A stretch of DNA of 59,671 bases from positions 1 through 59,671 of IMG/VR virus record IMGVR_UViG_3300032311_000698. One strand, 5' to 3'. The notes under the pieces are model-generated. The model had not been told where the DNA came from, ran no database searches, and saw only the letters and a list, made by a program, of their open reading frames with translations. This DNA comes from a virus. A program made the translations under genes and the position numbers. Positions 31,972 through 42,800 of the stretch are shown here, piece by piece (the first letter of the stretch is position 1; every line of letters begins with the position of its first letter).

Positions 31972-32641
31972 CGTTTTGTTCTTCGTTTGGTATATCAATC
32001 ACTGTTGCTTTTTTCTTTACTCGAACAGCTCCATCTCCGCGATCGGCTTCGGTGTTGTTAAGAATGGAAATGTCAATGTGCATCTTGCTTTGGCCCCCAC
32101 CGTTCTTGGAGTTGAGTCCCAAGTTGCGGCGAATCAATTGGTCGAGTTCGGAGAGTTCCCGAACAGTTCTCGGACCACGTAGATTCTTCATGCTGTCCCG
32201 CATGAGCTTCACGCCAGCCGCCGCGATATAATGCTGGTACTTGTCTGCCGGAGTGGACTGCGATTCGGCGATCTCAAGGAGGCTCTTCTCTTCTTCAATC
32301 ACGGCATCGTGCATCGCCAGTCGGACCGCTTCGCCAGTCTTATTTTTAAGATCTTCCTCAAGGGTGTCGGCCAATGGATCGACTGGCTCTGCGTCAGGAT
32401 CAGCGATCGAATCAAACGGGTTTACCCTCTTCCTGATTCCGGCTTCCCGAATCCATTTGTGGATTGTGCTTTGGCTGACCTTCAGATCTCTGGAGATTGA
32501 AGTCACCATGTAGTCCTGTTGGTACAGGTCCAATGCACGCTGGCGAAGTCGAGAAGACTCTGCCGCAATCTGCTCTTTCGACTGTTTGGGCTTGCTCTTT
32601 ATGCCTTTTTTCTTCAGTACATTTTTTGTGTTGCTGCTCAA
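31964..32641 (-). CDS. terS: Terminase small subunit (putative)
   Basis: A DNA-recognition subunit of the packaging motor. About 225 residues if it starts at a TTG at 32641, the best in-frame start that does not run into the divergent large subunit; the start is uncertain. An early helix-turn-helix (RALDLYQQDYMVTSISRDLKVSQSTIHKWIREAGIRKR) fits TerS. A helical middle follows (AVRLAMHDAVIEEEKSLLEI, SMKNLRGPRTVRELSELDQLIRRNLG). The end is basic and flexible. It is transcribed away from the large subunit, which is unusual. The call rests on the HTH and on position. Confidence 0.7.
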   Translation of the reverse strand: MSSNTKNVLKKKGIKSKPKQSKEQIAAESSRLRQRALDLYQQDYMVTSISRDLKVSQSTIHKWIREAGIRKRVNPFDSIADPDAEPVDPLADTLEEDLKNKTGEAVRLAMHDAVIEEEKSLLEIAESQSTPADKYQHYIAAAGVKLMRDSMKNLRGPRTVRELSELDQLIRRNLGLNSKNGGGQSKMHIDISILNNTEADRGDGAVRVKKKATVIDIPNEEQNDD

Positions 32642-32696
32642 GATGATGTGAATTAAAGTGGGGCCAACAAAAAATTCAAGAAAATTTTTCTGAAAA

Positions 32697-34484
32697 ATGA
32701 CAAATAAATCGAATCCTGCTCGGAGTGTTCTGGAGCCGCGTATTGACCCGACATCAAAAAAGATGGACGTCGGCGGTCTATTCATTAGGCCGACTAACCT
32801 GATAACGGCTCTGCTTTACGGCTTTGCCAAGCACGATCGTCCGGCGGCGAAGGAGTATTATTTCTGGCGCATTTGCGACGAGCTTTGGAACAACGACGAC
32901 CTTCCGGAAAAGCTGATGGTCCGCCATCCGTGGGCAGACCGCATGATCAAGAACGCGATTCGCAATAAATATCTAGCGGTTGGCGGTTCGGCTTCGTCTG
33001 GTAAATCGCATACAATGGCGGCGTGGGGCATCGTGAACTTCCTTTCACAGCCGCAGAATACCCTGATCCTTGTAACCAGCACCACGCTTCGGGAAGCACG
33101 GAAACGGATCTGGGGTTCCATTATCTCGCTCCTCACAGTGGTCGAGGACGCACCGATCAAGATTCGGGATTCGATTGGAAACATTGCCTACATCAACGAA
33201 AAGGGGGACCTTATTGAAAAAGCTGGCCTGTCACTTATCGCGGCAGAGAAAAGCAAGACACGTGAAGCGGTCGGCAAGTTCATCGGTATCAAGCAGAAAC
33301 GGGTGATCCTCATCGGTGACGAGCTTTCCGAACTGTCAGAGGCTATCCTCAACGCCGGACTTACCAACCTTTCCAAGAACCCTGATTTCCAAATGATCGG
33401 GATGTCCAACCCGAACAGTCGGTTCGACGCTTTCGGTGTCTGGTCTCAGCCGAAAAATGGTTGGGACTCGATCGACGCACAGATCGACGACGAGTGGGAC
33501 ACCAAATGGGGCGGCAAGTACATCCGTCTGGACGGCGAACGGAGCCCCAACATTATGGCCGGAGAGACCCTCTATCCTTGGCTCCCGACGGCGGAGAAGC
33601 TGGCGGAGGACAGGGCTTTGCTCGGACCAGAATCTCGCGGCTACATGCGGATGGTCCGCGCCGTGTTCTTCGATTCCGAAGAAACTGAAGGGATCTATTC
33701 AGAGGCGGAGCTGGCAAGGAGTGGCTCGCTCGGCAAGGTACAGTGGGCCGGAAAGCCTATCCCGATCGCCGGACTCGATCCAGCCTTCACCAACGGCGGA
33801 GACCGAACGATCCTCTATACGGGAAAGGTCGGCTACGATGTGAGCGGTCAATATGTTTGCGAGCTTGGGGAGGCAATCCACTTGAACGACGATGCCACCA
33901 ATAAGGCTATCCCTCGTACATACCAGATCGTCAAACAGATTAAGGACCACTGCGAGAAGCGCGGCATCCTTCCGGAAAACGTGGCGGTTGACTCGACCGG
34001 AGCTGGAGCCCCATTCTGCGACGTGCTTGCCGGAGAGTGGTCCTCTGGATTCCTCCGCGTAGGATTCGGAGGAAAGGCGTCAGACAAGCGTGTCAGCGCA
34101 AACAGCAGTCTGGTCGGGGAGGAACTCTACGTGAACCGTGTATCCGAACTCTGGTTCGTGGGCAAGGAGCTGGTCCGCACCAGACAACTGTTTGGAATTT
34201 CCGGAGACTTGGCCCAAGAGATCTGTGCCCGAAACTACGAGCTGGTCAAGGGAGGCACGCTCCGCGTGAAGATCGAGTCCAAGCTAGACTTCAAATCACG
34301 GTTTGGCCGATCGCCCGACTTGGCGGACGCTGCCTTCCTCTGTCTCGATCTCGCCCGCCAGAGGCACGGAGTGGTGGCGGTGGAGCCACTTCCGGAAAAC
34401 AAATCCGGTACGTTCCGCCGGACCAACTCGTTCCAGTCTCTCCGGAACGCGCTCAGTTCGGACATGACGATGGCTCTCGATTAA
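32697..34484 (+). CDS. terL: Terminase large subunit
   Basis: The packaging ATPase/nuclease, 595 residues. Walker A GGSASSGKS (96-104), Walker B VILIGDE (203-209), then the nuclease domain: D361 in IAGLDPAF, D432 in AVDSTGAGA and D541/D544 in SPDLADAAF. The order and spacing fit standard TerL proteins. It would pump genomic DNA into proheads and cut it. The gene begins the rightward module and is divergent from TerS. No Shine-Dalgarno site is visible (ttctgaaaaATG). Confidence 0.93.
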   Translation: MTNKSNPARSVLEPRIDPTSKKMDVGGLFIRPTNLITALLYGFAKHDRPAAKEYYFWRICDELWNNDDLPEKLMVRHPWADRMIKNAIRNKYLAVGGSASSGKSHTMAAWGIVNFLSQPQNTLILVTSTTLREARKRIWGSIISLLTVVEDAPIKIRDSIGNIAYINEKGDLIEKAGLSLIAAEKSKTREAVGKFIGIKQKRVILIGDELSELSEAILNAGLTNLSKNPDFQMIGMSNPNSRFDAFGVWSQPKNGWDSIDAQIDDEWDTKWGGKYIRLDGERSPNIMAGETLYPWLPTAEKLAEDRALLGPESRGYMRMVRAVFFDSEETEGIYSEAELARSGSLGKVQWAGKPIPIAGLDPAFTNGGDRTILYTGKVGYDVSGQYVCELGEAIHLNDDATNKAIPRTYQIVKQIKDHCEKRGILPENVAVDSTGAGAPFCDVLAGEWSSGFLRVGFGGKASDKRVSANSSLVGEELYVNRVSELWFVGKELVRTRQLFGISGDLAQEICARNYELVKGGTLRVKIESKLDFKSRFGRSPDLADAAFLCLDLARQRHGVVAVEPLPENKSGTFRRTNSFQSLRNALSSDMTMALD

Positions 34485-34536
34485 GGATTCAGGATTCGGG
34501 ATTCGGGTTGGGGTTTTTCGCGTCTATTTCTGGCGG

Positions 34537-34698
34537 TGTATTTACATTGTAGTTTGATTGTCATTCTGTACCCCCCACTTGAAAACTTTCTATAGAATAG
34601 AATAAACTGATTGGGTTATAGCCCAATCAGTTTAATGGAGTATAGAAAAAGTTTTTATATAGGGATCTTGAAAGGGATCAAACTACAATGTAAATACA
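34537..34698 (+). repeat. Nested palindromic control element, copy 1
   Basis: The 263-base gap from 34485 to 34747 contains three levels of inverted repeat. Outer: a perfect 21-bp inverted repeat (34537-34557 with 34678-34698). Middle: a stem between 34582-34594 and 34641-34655. Inner: a 13-bp stem (34603-34615 with 34622-34634, TAAACTGATTGGG / CCCAATCAGTTTA). Bases 34582-34634 (53 bp) are identical to 58782-58834. It stands between TerL and a near-leaderless promoter. It may act as a bidirectional terminator, operator or replication or packaging site. The first ~50 bases of the gap (34485-34534) hold short GGATTCGGG repeats. Confidence 0.85.
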
Positions 34699-34711
34699 TC
34701 CACCAAAAACG

Positions 34712-34739
34712 TTGACATTCGTTCCGGTGTATGTACAAT
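34712..34739 (+). promoter_or_regulatory. Promoter with 8-base leader
   Basis: TTGACA at 34712-34717, a 16-base spacer and TACAAT at 34734-34739. The ATG at 34748 follows after 8 bases, so transcription probably starts at or next to the ATG. The -10 repeats part of the outer arm of the nested palindrome (ACAATGTAAATA). Confidence 0.78.
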
Positions 34740-34747
34740 GTAAATAA

Positions 34748-35041
34748 ATGGCTACCCAACGATTTAAGAGACTACCTTCCGGTCAGATCCAGTATATGGG
34801 CGAGAAGTACGCTGGCTTCAATAAGCCGAAGAAAGCACCGTCCGGCTCCGAAAAGAAGTTTGTGGTTCTGGGAAAAGAAGGAGATAAGGTCAAAAAGGTT
34901 TCGTTTGGCGCGAGAGGGTATGAGGATTTCACCCAACACAAAGACCCCAAACGCCGCGCTAATTTCCGTTCGCGCCACAATTGCCAGACGGCTAACGACA
35001 AAACGACTGCCCGCCATTGGGCTTGTAAGTATCTTTGGTAA
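34748..35041 (+). CDS. DUF5754-like small basic protein
   Basis: A 97-residue basic protein. The C-terminal half (VKKVSFGARGYEDFTQHKDPKRRANFRSRHNC ending TTARHWACKYLW) is the layout of a family seen in marine phages and giant viruses (DUF5754-like). The N-terminus is a Lys/Arg-rich leader with RFKRLPSGQIQYMGEKYAG. DNA or RNA binding is plausible. It is driven by its own near-leaderless promoter. Confidence 0.75.
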   Translation: MATQRFKRLPSGQIQYMGEKYAGFNKPKKAPSGSEKKFVVLGKEGDKVKKVSFGARGYEDFTQHKDPKRRANFRSRHNCQTANDKTTARHWACKYLW

Positions 35042-35047
35042 ATTGTA

Positions 35048-35076
35048 TTGACAATGTAAGTCAAAGCCCCTATGAT
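35048..35076 (+). promoter_or_regulatory. Promoter with 8-base leader
   Basis: TTGACA at 35048-35053, a 17-base spacer and TATGAT at 35071-35076, then 8 bases to the ATG at 35085. This is the best match to consensus in the window. Confidence 0.82.
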
Positions 35077-35084
35077 CTCGCGCC

Positions 35085-35810
35085 ATGGCTGATCCGAAAT
35101 CTTTTGCTTCCACATACGCTGTCGCTTCGACTGACAAAGACACGCTTAACAAGCGTAGAGATTTGGCCTCTCGTTTGTTTCAAGCCAAGCAAGCGGGCAA
35201 GACTATGGAAGAAGCCCTCACATCTGAATCTGGAGTTGACGTCGGAAACCTCCAGAAGGGTTCCGTTGACACGAAGATGGGGACTGGACTCACTGAAGAA
35301 GAGGTCGCTGGGTTCGCCGAACGGCTCTACGCTGGAAAGTATGGCGGTCAGTCAGCAACCCCAACTACGGCTCAAGGATCCGGATCCGGATCCGGATCTG
35401 TATTTGATCAACAAGAGAAAGTAGCGCAAGCCGCTTCAGCAGCTTCTGGCGCATTTGGTGGTCCCAATTCCAAAGGGTCTTCGAGTCAATCTCAAGTCTA
35501 TACGCCACGTCTCGATAGATATGCTGCTATGCAGAGTAGACCGTTTGGATCAACGTCTTCTTTCGGACAAAGTAGACCGGTCGGATCGCGATCAAATCTC
35601 AGTGAGCCAAAGATCAAGACACAAGCCTACCGCGAGCAACAAGCTGCCTTGGGCCAGCAGACCCAAGCGATGAATCAGGAAGCTCTCGACATGAAAAAGA
35701 AAGAGCTAGAATTTAAAAAGACGATGTTGCGGAATGCCCAAAAAGAAGCTAGTAGCCCTACTGGATTCAGCTCCTCAACCATGGCATACTTTGGAGGAGT
35801 TCAAAAATAA
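35085..35810 (+). CDS. Putative internal virion protein (small)
   Basis: A 241-residue, largely unstructured protein: charged helix (residues 20-60), a Gly-Ser repeat near 97-105 (repeated GGATCC/TCCGGA hexamers in the DNA), a Ser/Arg/Phe-rich middle, then a long C-terminal coiled coil (QQAALGQQTQAMNQEALDMK...). The next gene overlaps its stop by one base (TAATG) and the giant gene follows. Its position in this group suggests a proteinaceous part of the ejected internal complex, like small internal proteins of podophages, but this is inferred. Confidence 0.55.
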   Translation: MADPKSFASTYAVASTDKDTLNKRRDLASRLFQAKQAGKTMEEALTSESGVDVGNLQKGSVDTKMGTGLTEEEVAGFAERLYAGKYGGQSATPTTAQGSGSGSGSVFDQQEKVAQAASAASGAFGGPNSKGSSSQSQVYTPRLDRYAAMQSRPFGSTSSFGQSRPVGSRSNLSEPKIKTQAYREQQAALGQQTQAMNQEALDMKKKELEFKKTMLRNAQKEASSPTGFSSSTMAYFGGVQK

Positions 35811-36823
35811 TGGACGCGTTTTCTTATAGTTCAGATATTGCACCTCTGCAAAGAAATTATTTTGCTGATGTAGCAGCGGCTAGAGGGTTGTCAGAAAATG
35901 AAAAGTCAATGCTCACTTCTCAATACGCTTCCAAGATGGAAGCCAGCTTGGACAGCCAAATCAAATCTGCTAATTCTTTGATCGATGCTCAAGCTAGCGA
36001 GCTTAACTTTCGTGAGCAGCAATTCAAACTGAAGCAAGCTGCTGATGCTGCGAAACTGGAGCGCGATGCTTTGATCGCTATTCCAGAAATCACTAAACAA
36101 ATCACTGGTATTATGGCCGACCCATCTCTTGATGACGCCACAAGAAAAGCGAAAATCGCTGAATACAAATTCCAGAATGTTGGTCTTGTCTCTAATAACA
36201 AGACTGTTAGCAATGTATTTACGACAGCCGAAGGAACTATTGAAGCTCGCACAGCAGAAAGCAAAGCAGATAGAGATCGCGTAAACGCTTTGATCAATCC
36301 TCTTATTCAAACTGGTGAATCTGAAACTCTCAAAAAGGTTCTTGAAGGCAAGAATATCCCGATGGCTAACGATTACATCATAGTAGCTGAAGCCGTCGGC
36401 GCGTCCAAAAAAGCGGAAGCCGAACAAAAAGGAGCGAGAGCACAGCGTACTGAATTGTTAAAAAGAGAGGCAGCGCAGCAAACCGCACAAGTCGGAATAC
36501 TTAACAATTACATGAGCACTCTCCGCAGTCTCGCTCCGCAAGAAGCAGGTGTCGGCGGAGAGATCGGAACTCTTAAAGGCGGGCCAACCACAACGGCTGT
36601 GCCACAAGCACAACCATTCAAGTTTGCGCCAGAGAATCGTGTCGAACTCGAAGAAATGATGCGCGACCTCAACCCGATGCTTGAGAATGAAGACCTCTCA
36701 AAATACTCGGATGAAAATCTTTATCGTTCTGCTGTTCGTAGTACCACATCCTCTCTCAAAAAACTGTCGGGATTTCAATCCGGATTCCCCAGTAATAGAT
36801 TCTCGGCTAATCCATCCCAATAA
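35810..36823 (+). CDS. Putative internal virion protein (coiled-coil)
   Basis: A 337-residue, Ala/Glu/Lys-rich protein. Residues ~20-105 are a long coiled coil (MEASLDSQIKSANSLIDAQASELNFREQQFKL...), then globular helical sections with AEYKFQNVGLVSNN and RDRVNALINPLIQTG, and a helical C-terminus. It starts by a TAATG overlap with the previous gene and is separated from the giant protein by about 25 bases. The pattern fits an internal core or ejection protein of podophages. Confidence 0.6.
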   Translation: MDAFSYSSDIAPLQRNYFADVAAARGLSENEKSMLTSQYASKMEASLDSQIKSANSLIDAQASELNFREQQFKLKQAADAAKLERDALIAIPEITKQITGIMADPSLDDATRKAKIAEYKFQNVGLVSNNKTVSNVFTTAEGTIEARTAESKADRDRVNALINPLIQTGESETLKKVLEGKNIPMANDYIIVAEAVGASKKAEAEQKGARAQRTELLKREAAQQTAQVGILNNYMSTLRSLAPQEAGVGGEIGTLKGGPTTTAVPQAQPFKFAPENRVELEEMMRDLNPMLENEDLSKYSDENLYRSAVRSTTSSLKKLSGFQSGFPSNRFSANPSQ

Positions 36824-36848
36824 CAACAACAAATAACCAGTGTCTGCT

Positions 36849-39800
36849 ATGTCAGAGCTTGATCAACTACTAAAACAAGATCCCGACTTCCTCCCTCTTA
36901 ACGATTGGAAAAAGGATAACGATACCGGAGACGAAATTAAAAACCGCAAGAATTATGCGGACTATGTTCGTGGAGAATACGTATCCGCTGGAGCATACAG
37001 CGACCGGATCGAGAATGAGATCCAGCAATCTACATTTGCCAGCTCGGTCAGCGACGGAGTTATCAGGGCGGATGATCAAAACGCAAAGGCTTTGTTGTTT
37101 ACACCGGACGAGCCCGATCTGGATACCAAACTCCAGACTATCCAGACCAATCTCGATACTACAGATCCAGCTTGGGACGCAGCCACGAAGTACCTCACGT
37201 TCAAAAAACTCAATCCGGACGACGCCGCATTGCCGGAAGATGTTCGCGCAAAGGGTGAACAGTATCTTGTAGACGCGCAATCCATCGCCGATACCGGATA
37301 CCGCAAGGCTGTTAAGTCAGCTGTCCGTAGCGGCGAACTCCCACTCGCCAAAGTCAAGAACGACAAAGGCGAGTACGAGATTCTTGTTTCACCGACGGCG
37401 GATGCTATGAATATGGCAGAGGCTATTCGCGCCAGTAAGAAGGGCGGCGTATCGTTTGCTGACGCTTCCGCTGTGCAGTCGAAACTTTCCACTCCAATTG
37501 GATTCAACGAGCCTATCTACAAGTTTGAGCGTTATACACAAGCTGCTTCGATGATCGAAGAGTACGCAAAGAAAGATTCGCATACATCCAAAATCATCCA
37601 GAACTATTCTGAAGAACTCGCTGCCGCTGATAAAGACGGACGCGCACCAAAATCTTTTGATGAATACGCTGGCTCTATCCGTTTTCAATTAAACAAGAGC
37701 GGCCTCATTCCGGAAGACGATGCCTTGTCAAATGAGGAGGTGTCGAAGGCACTTACACAGATCGCATATAACAACGCGAATGCAGGCGGTCGATTCAAAC
37801 TCTACGACAAACCAGAAGAGGCTTACAAGAATGTTCGCAATGTAGGATTTGGCATGGCCTTCGTGCACCCAGCAGCGTTGGTTAATGATAATCTTTTTTC
37901 TCAATCGGTGACAGATAACCCTAACCTTTCTGCCGACCAGAAAAAGATTCTTGAAGCCCGCCGTGAACCAGCACTTCAACAACAGTTTGATTCTACTAAC
38001 GATCTACTGTCCAAGTCATCAAAGTCGGACGAGTGGCTAAACGCGTTGCAATCTGGCCGCGTCTCTGGCAAAAAAGATACAGAGATCCTAAAAGAATTCG
38101 TATCAAATCCCGACAACTTCAGCGAGATTCAAGACCGCCTAGTTGGAGTTGGTAAATCAATCGTGGACGGTGTCGGCGAGATGGCCGCTGCTATCCCAAT
38201 GATGATGGGCGCAGATTGGGCACGCGACTACATGGTAGGCAACATCAAAGAGCGGAGCAATCGCCGCGAAGTCGCTCGTTTGTTCGGTGCAGAATACGGA
38301 GTCGTGCAAGATATCGCAGAATCACTTGCTCCGATGTTGGCCGACGTTGCCGCAACTGGATTGCTTGCAGCCGCTACCGCACCAGCCGCTGGCGTCGGCG
38401 GTGCTGGCTTCCTCGCCGCCAAGCAGGGAGCACGACTCACTGCAAAGGGGCTGCTCAAAGGGATGACCTCTAGTGCCTTGCGCCAGTTACCAACAGAGAC
38501 TGCCGAAGCCGCAGCTGAAAGGCTCGTTGCCCAAGGACTCATTAAGGCGTCCACAACCGAAGCCGGACTCAATGGAGCACAAGCCGCAATTAAAGGATTC
38601 AACAGCGAACTAGCTAAGACAATTGGTGGCACATCTGCCGTCGCACTCCCCGCATTCAACCGCTCTGCCGGAGCTACATATGCTTCGGTCTATGCGACAC
38701 TCGAAAACAACAAAGACCTTACTCCGGAAGAGAAGCACAATCGCGCACTCGGAGCCGGACTCATGGCTGGTGCAACTACCGCTCTCATAACTGGAGCGTT
38801 TGGTGCTTTCGGACGTGGCGGTCTTGAAGATGCCCTACTCAGCGGAGCCTCCCGCAAACAGATTAAGAATGTGGTCGCCCGTCTCGCCAATGTTGATGAC
38901 ATTCCGGATGATGTTTTCAATAAAGTTATTTCCAAACAGGTTTCTGAAACCCTTAAAAAGTATGGAACTTTCGATGCTGCTAAAGGAGTTGGCAAACAAA
39001 TTTTTAAGAACTCCGTTGATGAAGGGGCTGAAGAAGCTCTCGATCAATTTGTTAATAACTTCATCACAGATGCCGCCACAGATGAAGACACTCCATTCCT
39101 TGAAAAACTTGAACAAGCCGGACGCGCCGCTCTAATCGGCGGCATTATCGGTGGTGGCGTTCCCGCCATTAAAGCAATAAAGGGAGCTGTCATGGAACGT
39201 CCTGATATTGGAGTGCAGATCGGAGTCGAGACAGAGTTCGCTAGAGGTGTTAGCAACAAGCTGACAGAAAGCGGGAGCCCACTCACAGCTCAGACTGTCT
39301 ACAGTATCCTCACCGCCCCACGCCGCGCACGTGCTCCAATCGCTCAAGCAATTCTTGACCAGTCTCGCCAGCCAGCTATTGCCGATGAAGTAGCGACTGA
39401 AGTAGATACCGAAGTCGAAGATATCCAAACCCCAACAGCAGAGCAGATTACGGAGGCTCTTAACAATTCGACGTCTCCCGATACCGTTGCTAAAACAATT
39501 GTTGATGAGCGCGGCCAGTCGCAGTTTGCCTTTGTGGAAGATATCCCGACAACCGAAGTTGCCAAAAGAGGCCGTACAGTACGCAAGCCCGCTGGCCCTA
39601 CCAGTCCGGTGGCGCAGCAATTAGAGTTCGATTACACATCGAAGCAAGACAAGAAACCCCAAGACCAACTTGATCTTGGACTCGACACTTCAAGTCCAGA
39701 GAAGCCGAAGATAAAGAAGACGCGCACAGCATCTTCCACTAAAAGTATTAAGAAGGCAAAACTCGCAGAGCAGCTTGGACTTGATTTTGATTCCGCTTCG

Positions 39801-42800
39801 GTTGACGAACAGAACAACCACATCAACGCAAACTATTCAGATGAGGATCTGACAGATCAAGATAAGGCCGACCTGAACGCCGAACTCGCAGCAGAGCAAC
39901 TCCCAACTGAAGAGCGCAACCGGATGTTGATTGAACTCTTCGGGGCGATTGAGTCGCAACAGACAAAAGCCCCAACAACGAAGGGCAAGAAAGCTACAAA
40001 GAATATTCCTGCTCAAGCTACTGCCCAACCCCCTATCCTCGGCGCAGCTATTGGGGCGAAGGAACCGATGTTTTCTCCAGACGAGTTCATCGATGACGAG
40101 ATGATCGGCCAAGAAGTTGCCTCTCTAACAAGGATCGCCACACTCGGATATCCAGTCCGGTTGGAGCGGAAGGCTCTTCATGGGATGCCCCAACGTGGGA
40201 CTTATCCAAAAGGATATCTTGTTGGAAAGTCGGACATGGTCGCTAGAAAAATTAGCGAGCTGTATCCAGTTCGTGTTGATAAAAACGCAGTCGAAGCGGA
40301 GACTATTGTTAGCAAAGAAAAAGTTTCGTTCTATGACCCCAAAGTCAAATCGGTTGTTCGCAGAACACCGAAGGCTTCTATTGATAAGAGCGGAGTGGGT
40401 ATCTTCAACAACGATCCCGTCTCCATGAAGCTGCTTCTAGACCGCCGAATTCCGGTTGTCATTCCAGACAGTTTTGTTTCGGTTCTCAACCCATCTTTCC
40501 GCACATATACATCCGGAGGAGTCCGCTTCTTGAACGACATCGTGATGACTAATCCGGAAACCGGAACCGGATTCGTGTCCGTTCTTACCAAAGAAGATCA
40601 AGTTATTTCTAGCGAGCCAAACTATAAGTACTACGCAAACTTGTCATCCTTTACTGCGCTGTTCAATCCAGAGATTACTAGCCGTTCCGTTCCCAACCTA
40701 AGAGGTGGGTCCGGCGAAGTTACTCTCGACGAAATTATTCAAGACGCAGATCAACTTGCTGCCGCTGCTTCTAGTGGCAGGCCGAATAGTGCCTATGGAG
40801 ATCCAGAGAAAGCCCGCGCTACTCTTCGCGTTATCGTGAAGCCAAGAAAGGGGACACTTGAAACAGAGTTCTTTGAAGCTGCTGTGCCAGCATTTAATAT
40901 GTCGGTACGCAAAGAGGCCATCATCCACGAACTCCGTCTTGGAATGGATAAATTCTCGGAACGCAAGTCCGGAGAAGCGACACCAACACTCAAGACAGAC
41001 AAAATCGCAGCCGCTATCGACGACTTGGTTTCACGAACCAAAGTCGATAAAGACATAGCGGCTCGAAATATTGCTGGTATATTTGGTTCGGACATTGATC
41101 CAGAGACTGAGCCAGATCTAGTACTGCAAAAGTTTATCGAGAATGAGGTGCTTGTCCGCCCTCCCTTTATGCCAACCTTCCGCGAGATCGGTGCTAAAGT
41201 TGGTAACGCATTTGCTGAACAACAACGTAGCCGCGATATCTTTTCTAGGAAAGCATTGTTCGAGACCACCGATCCGACCGATCTGGCGCAGATCCAAGAC
41301 GATACCGAACTCTTCGATCCAGAGGCCGAAGCGGCGGACAATACATTCATTGCTCCTACCACACCGTTCGAGGCTCCGGATTCGAGTTTGATTGGGAAGG
41401 CTCTGAAAGAAGCCACGTTCGATGCCGCCGATGCTCTGGACTCCGATCCAGAGATGCGTTCCCAGATTGACAGACTGCTTCGCCGGACTGTGTTCAAAGG
41501 CAACAGCGCAATCGACATCACCAAACTTAGTTCGACCGACGCGTTCGGGATGCTCGCATCTTGGATGTCTTCCGGAAACTATAACACCAATCCGGATGCA
41601 ATTAAATTCCAGCGCGATCTTCGTGACGGTGTTTATGTAAGCGGGGACAGGATGCGTCGAGTGATGAAGATGATGTACTTGAGTTCCAAGACTATCGAAG
41701 GCGATCCAACAAAGGATGTCGCCTATGTCGAATCCATTCGCGAGAACTTGGAGAGTTCGTTCGGTCGCTCCGTCTCTAGACAAGAGGCTTCCGACTATCT
41801 CAAATCAATTGGTAATGCTATTCAACCACTCTGGTCTCGCTCCTATGTTCGCGGAGAACAAATCGCTTACGCACGCCAACAGAACGATGCAGAGGTAGCC
41901 CTCCTTGGACTGAAGACCAACGATCCGGAGTCCGTCATTAAAGCACTCAAAACAATCGCCTCTTCCGAACCGGACGCGAACAAGCGTCTGCTCGCCAAAC
42001 TCCTCTTGGAGAATCAAGGATACATCAGACAGGTCGAGTTCACTCTGGATGAGTCGCCACTCCAATATGCTGGTGCTTACATGAAGGCGTCCAATGGATC
42101 GCCAATGATCTCTGTCAACTTGGACGGACACAACGGACGCGGTCTTGTTGATGTACTCCTCCATGAGTACACCCACGCATTTGTTAGCATCTCCGTTGCC
42201 AGCCCGAACGAGAACCTAAACGCTGCCCAACGCGGATCGCTTCAACGGATCAACGGTATCCTTGAGTTGGCTCGACGCTTCGCCGCTGACAACGGAATCA
42301 CAGATCCGACTCTGACCGACGGGCTCGAGAATGTTAATGAGTTCGTTACACATTTCTTTACCAGCACAGATTTCCAAGGATTCTTGAAAGCCCTGTTGCC
42401 TCCGGCGAAACAGCGTGGCTTCTTTGCCCGCATGGTTGATGCCGTGCTTGATATGTTTGGTCTCGGAAGGTCGAATCAATCGGACTACCAGAAAGCGTTT
42501 ACCGATATCGTTGACCTTACTAAAGAAGCCGTTCTCCGCGCTCCGATGACTCCGGCTGGTCTGATCAACCGTATCGCTGGCCCCGCATCCCGAACCCTGC
42601 AACAGGTTTCCGAAGCCGCTAAAGCGATCAATGATACAATTCGCCCGACTCAAGTTGCGGCTGAAGTTGAAACGACAGCGGTTGAAGCCGACATCGTTGC
42701 TGAACAGGAGACCGAAGCGATTGTGCAAGGGATTACGGAACAAGACATTGCTCCGTCCGTAAATAGCACGACTGCCGAAACATTGGCGAAAGTCAAGGAC

